Positions 5,515-5,937 of a stretch of DNA of 5,937 bases are shown piece by piece. The stretch is from Eubacteriales bacterium. Its GTDB lineage: Bacteria; Bacillota; Clostridia; Christensenellales; UMGS416. The stretch lies in NCBI GenBank assembly GCA_028709505.1, contig JAQVWW010000101.1, positions 1 through 5,937 on the forward strand, written 5' to 3'. Under the pieces are notes generated by a model that was not told the origin of the DNA, did not search any database, and saw only the letters and a program-made list of their open reading frames with translations. The position numbers were made by a program, and so were the translations under genes. Position 1 is the stretch's first letter; the number at the start of each line of letters is the position of its first letter.

Positions 5515-5937
5515 CGTTCCCCTCCTTCTTGACGCGCCGCGGCCGGCCGCCGGCCTCGCCCAGTGCCCGGGGGCGGGTGACACGCTCGATGAGCGGCACC
5601 GTCAGGTTCATCAGCAGGATAGAATACGTGACACCTTCGGGATATCCGCCCAACTGGCGGATGATGACGGTAAGCACGCCGCAGCCGATACCCATAATAA
5701 TTTGCCCGGCGGCGGTGACCGGCGACGTGGTATAGTCGTTGGCCATAAAGAAAGCGCCCAGTATCAGGCCGCCGGCCAATATCTGCGCCAAAGAATAAGT
5801 AAAGTTAAACCCTGAAACGAACATTGTGATGACAAACACCGTGCCGATGTAGCAAAGCGGCACGCGCAGCGAAATGACGCCGCGATACCACAGATATGCC
5901 GCGCCGATCAGCAGCGCAACGGCACTGACTTCGCCCA
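5507..5937 (-). CDS. rnfD: Rnf complex membrane flavoprotein subunit RnfD (partial, N-terminal part cut off)
   Basis: The frame is open from the window edge to TAA at 5507-5509 and gives the last 142 residues of RnfD (homologous to NqrB). Hallmark features: GEVSAVALLIGAAYLWYRGV at the edge, PLCYIGTVF at about 26-34, GAFFMANDYTTSPVT at about 60-74, GQIIMGIGCGVLTVIIR after that, then GGYPEGVTYSILLMN. This is the conserved C-terminal core of the RnfD/NqrB family, with several membrane helices. The family's covalent FMN threonine site lies upstream and is not visible. The GTG at 5863 is an internal valine, not a start, because conserved sequence continues before it. The C-terminus is a charged tail (RPRALGEAGGRPRRVKKEG). 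The stop lies 8 nt inside rnfG. rnfC is expected further upstream by comparison with the usual RnfCDGEAB order. Confidence 0.95.
   Translation of the reverse strand, partial: GEVSAVALLIGAAYLWYRGVISLRVPLCYIGTVFVITMFVSGFNFTYSLAQILAGGLILGAFFMANDYTTSPVTAAGQIIMGIGCGVLTVIIRQLGGYPEGVTYSILLMNLTVPLIERVTRPRALGEAGGRPRRVKKEGNDA
5519..5527 (-). promoter_or_regulatory. Ribosome binding site deciding the rnfG start
   Basis: AAGGAGGGG on the minus strand, with its GGAGG core 6 nt before ATG 5514. It lies inside the end of rnfD and settles the rnfG start against the longer frame opening at 5583. Confidence 0.75.

Noticed and set aside
4723..5532. Plus-strand open frame (269 codons) opposite rnfE and rnfG
   Set aside because: It crosses two conserved genes in antisense, with a low-complexity His/Gln/Ala-rich product.
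5515..5583. 23-residue N-terminal extension of RnfG
   Set aside because: It precedes the membrane anchor with an Arg/Gly-rich sequence read from the rnfD tail; the ribosome site at 5519-5527 points to ATG 5514.
5861..5863. GTG at 5863 as a start codon of a short gene
   Set aside because: The frame stays open to the window edge and the preceding residues continue the conserved RnfD sequence, so this is an internal valine.

Overview
All the genes I can support in this window lie on the minus strand, so the biology reads from position 5937 down to position 1. There are two tight gene clusters. The first (5937 to 2246) is an rnf operon in the order rnfD (5' part cut off by the window edge), rnfG, rnfE, rnfA, rnfB. 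It is followed 12 nt later by a QueT-family membrane protein resembling an ECF transporter substrate-binding component. The second (2183 to 1) is a three-gene ABC export-type cluster: an ATPase, an ABC-2 permease of the GldF type, and a GldG-like membrane-anchored auxiliary protein cut off by the window edge.

The organism is most likely an anaerobic, fairly GC-rich member of the Clostridia. The gene order D-G-E-A-B is the usual RnfCDGEAB order, so rnfC is expected just beyond 5937. RnfB is the long form with many ferredoxin motifs found in clostridia and acetogens. Strong G-rich Shine-Dalgarno sequences precede nearly every gene, and ATPase + permease + GldG-like trios are common in Clostridia. 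I cannot name a species.

How the genes work together: RnfB and RnfC carry electrons from reduced ferredoxin towards NAD+. RnfG and RnfD carry covalently bound flavin, and RnfA and RnfE form the membrane core with a cysteine-ligated iron centre. Together they couple electron transfer to Na+ or H+ export. Each rnf gene sits within about 12 nt of the next, or overlaps it, so they are almost certainly co-transcribed and translationally coupled. The QueT-like gene is in the same transcription unit by spacing. The last codons of that gene contain a 7-bp hairpin followed by six U residues, a plausible intrinsic terminator. The 62-nt gap after it holds an extended -10 promoter candidate (TGCTAAAAT) and a strong ribosome binding site for the ABC ATPase, so the two clusters probably form separate transcription units.

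No stretch above 300 nt lacks a gene; the only real intergenic space is 2184-2245. I see no tRNA or rRNA genes, CRISPR array, insertion sequence, phage gene or riboswitch. The window is mostly a well-known energy-conservation locus. The least ordinary features are the QueT-like gene attached to the rnf operon, the terminator candidate inside its coding end, and small residue-level variations in RnfG and RnfA.
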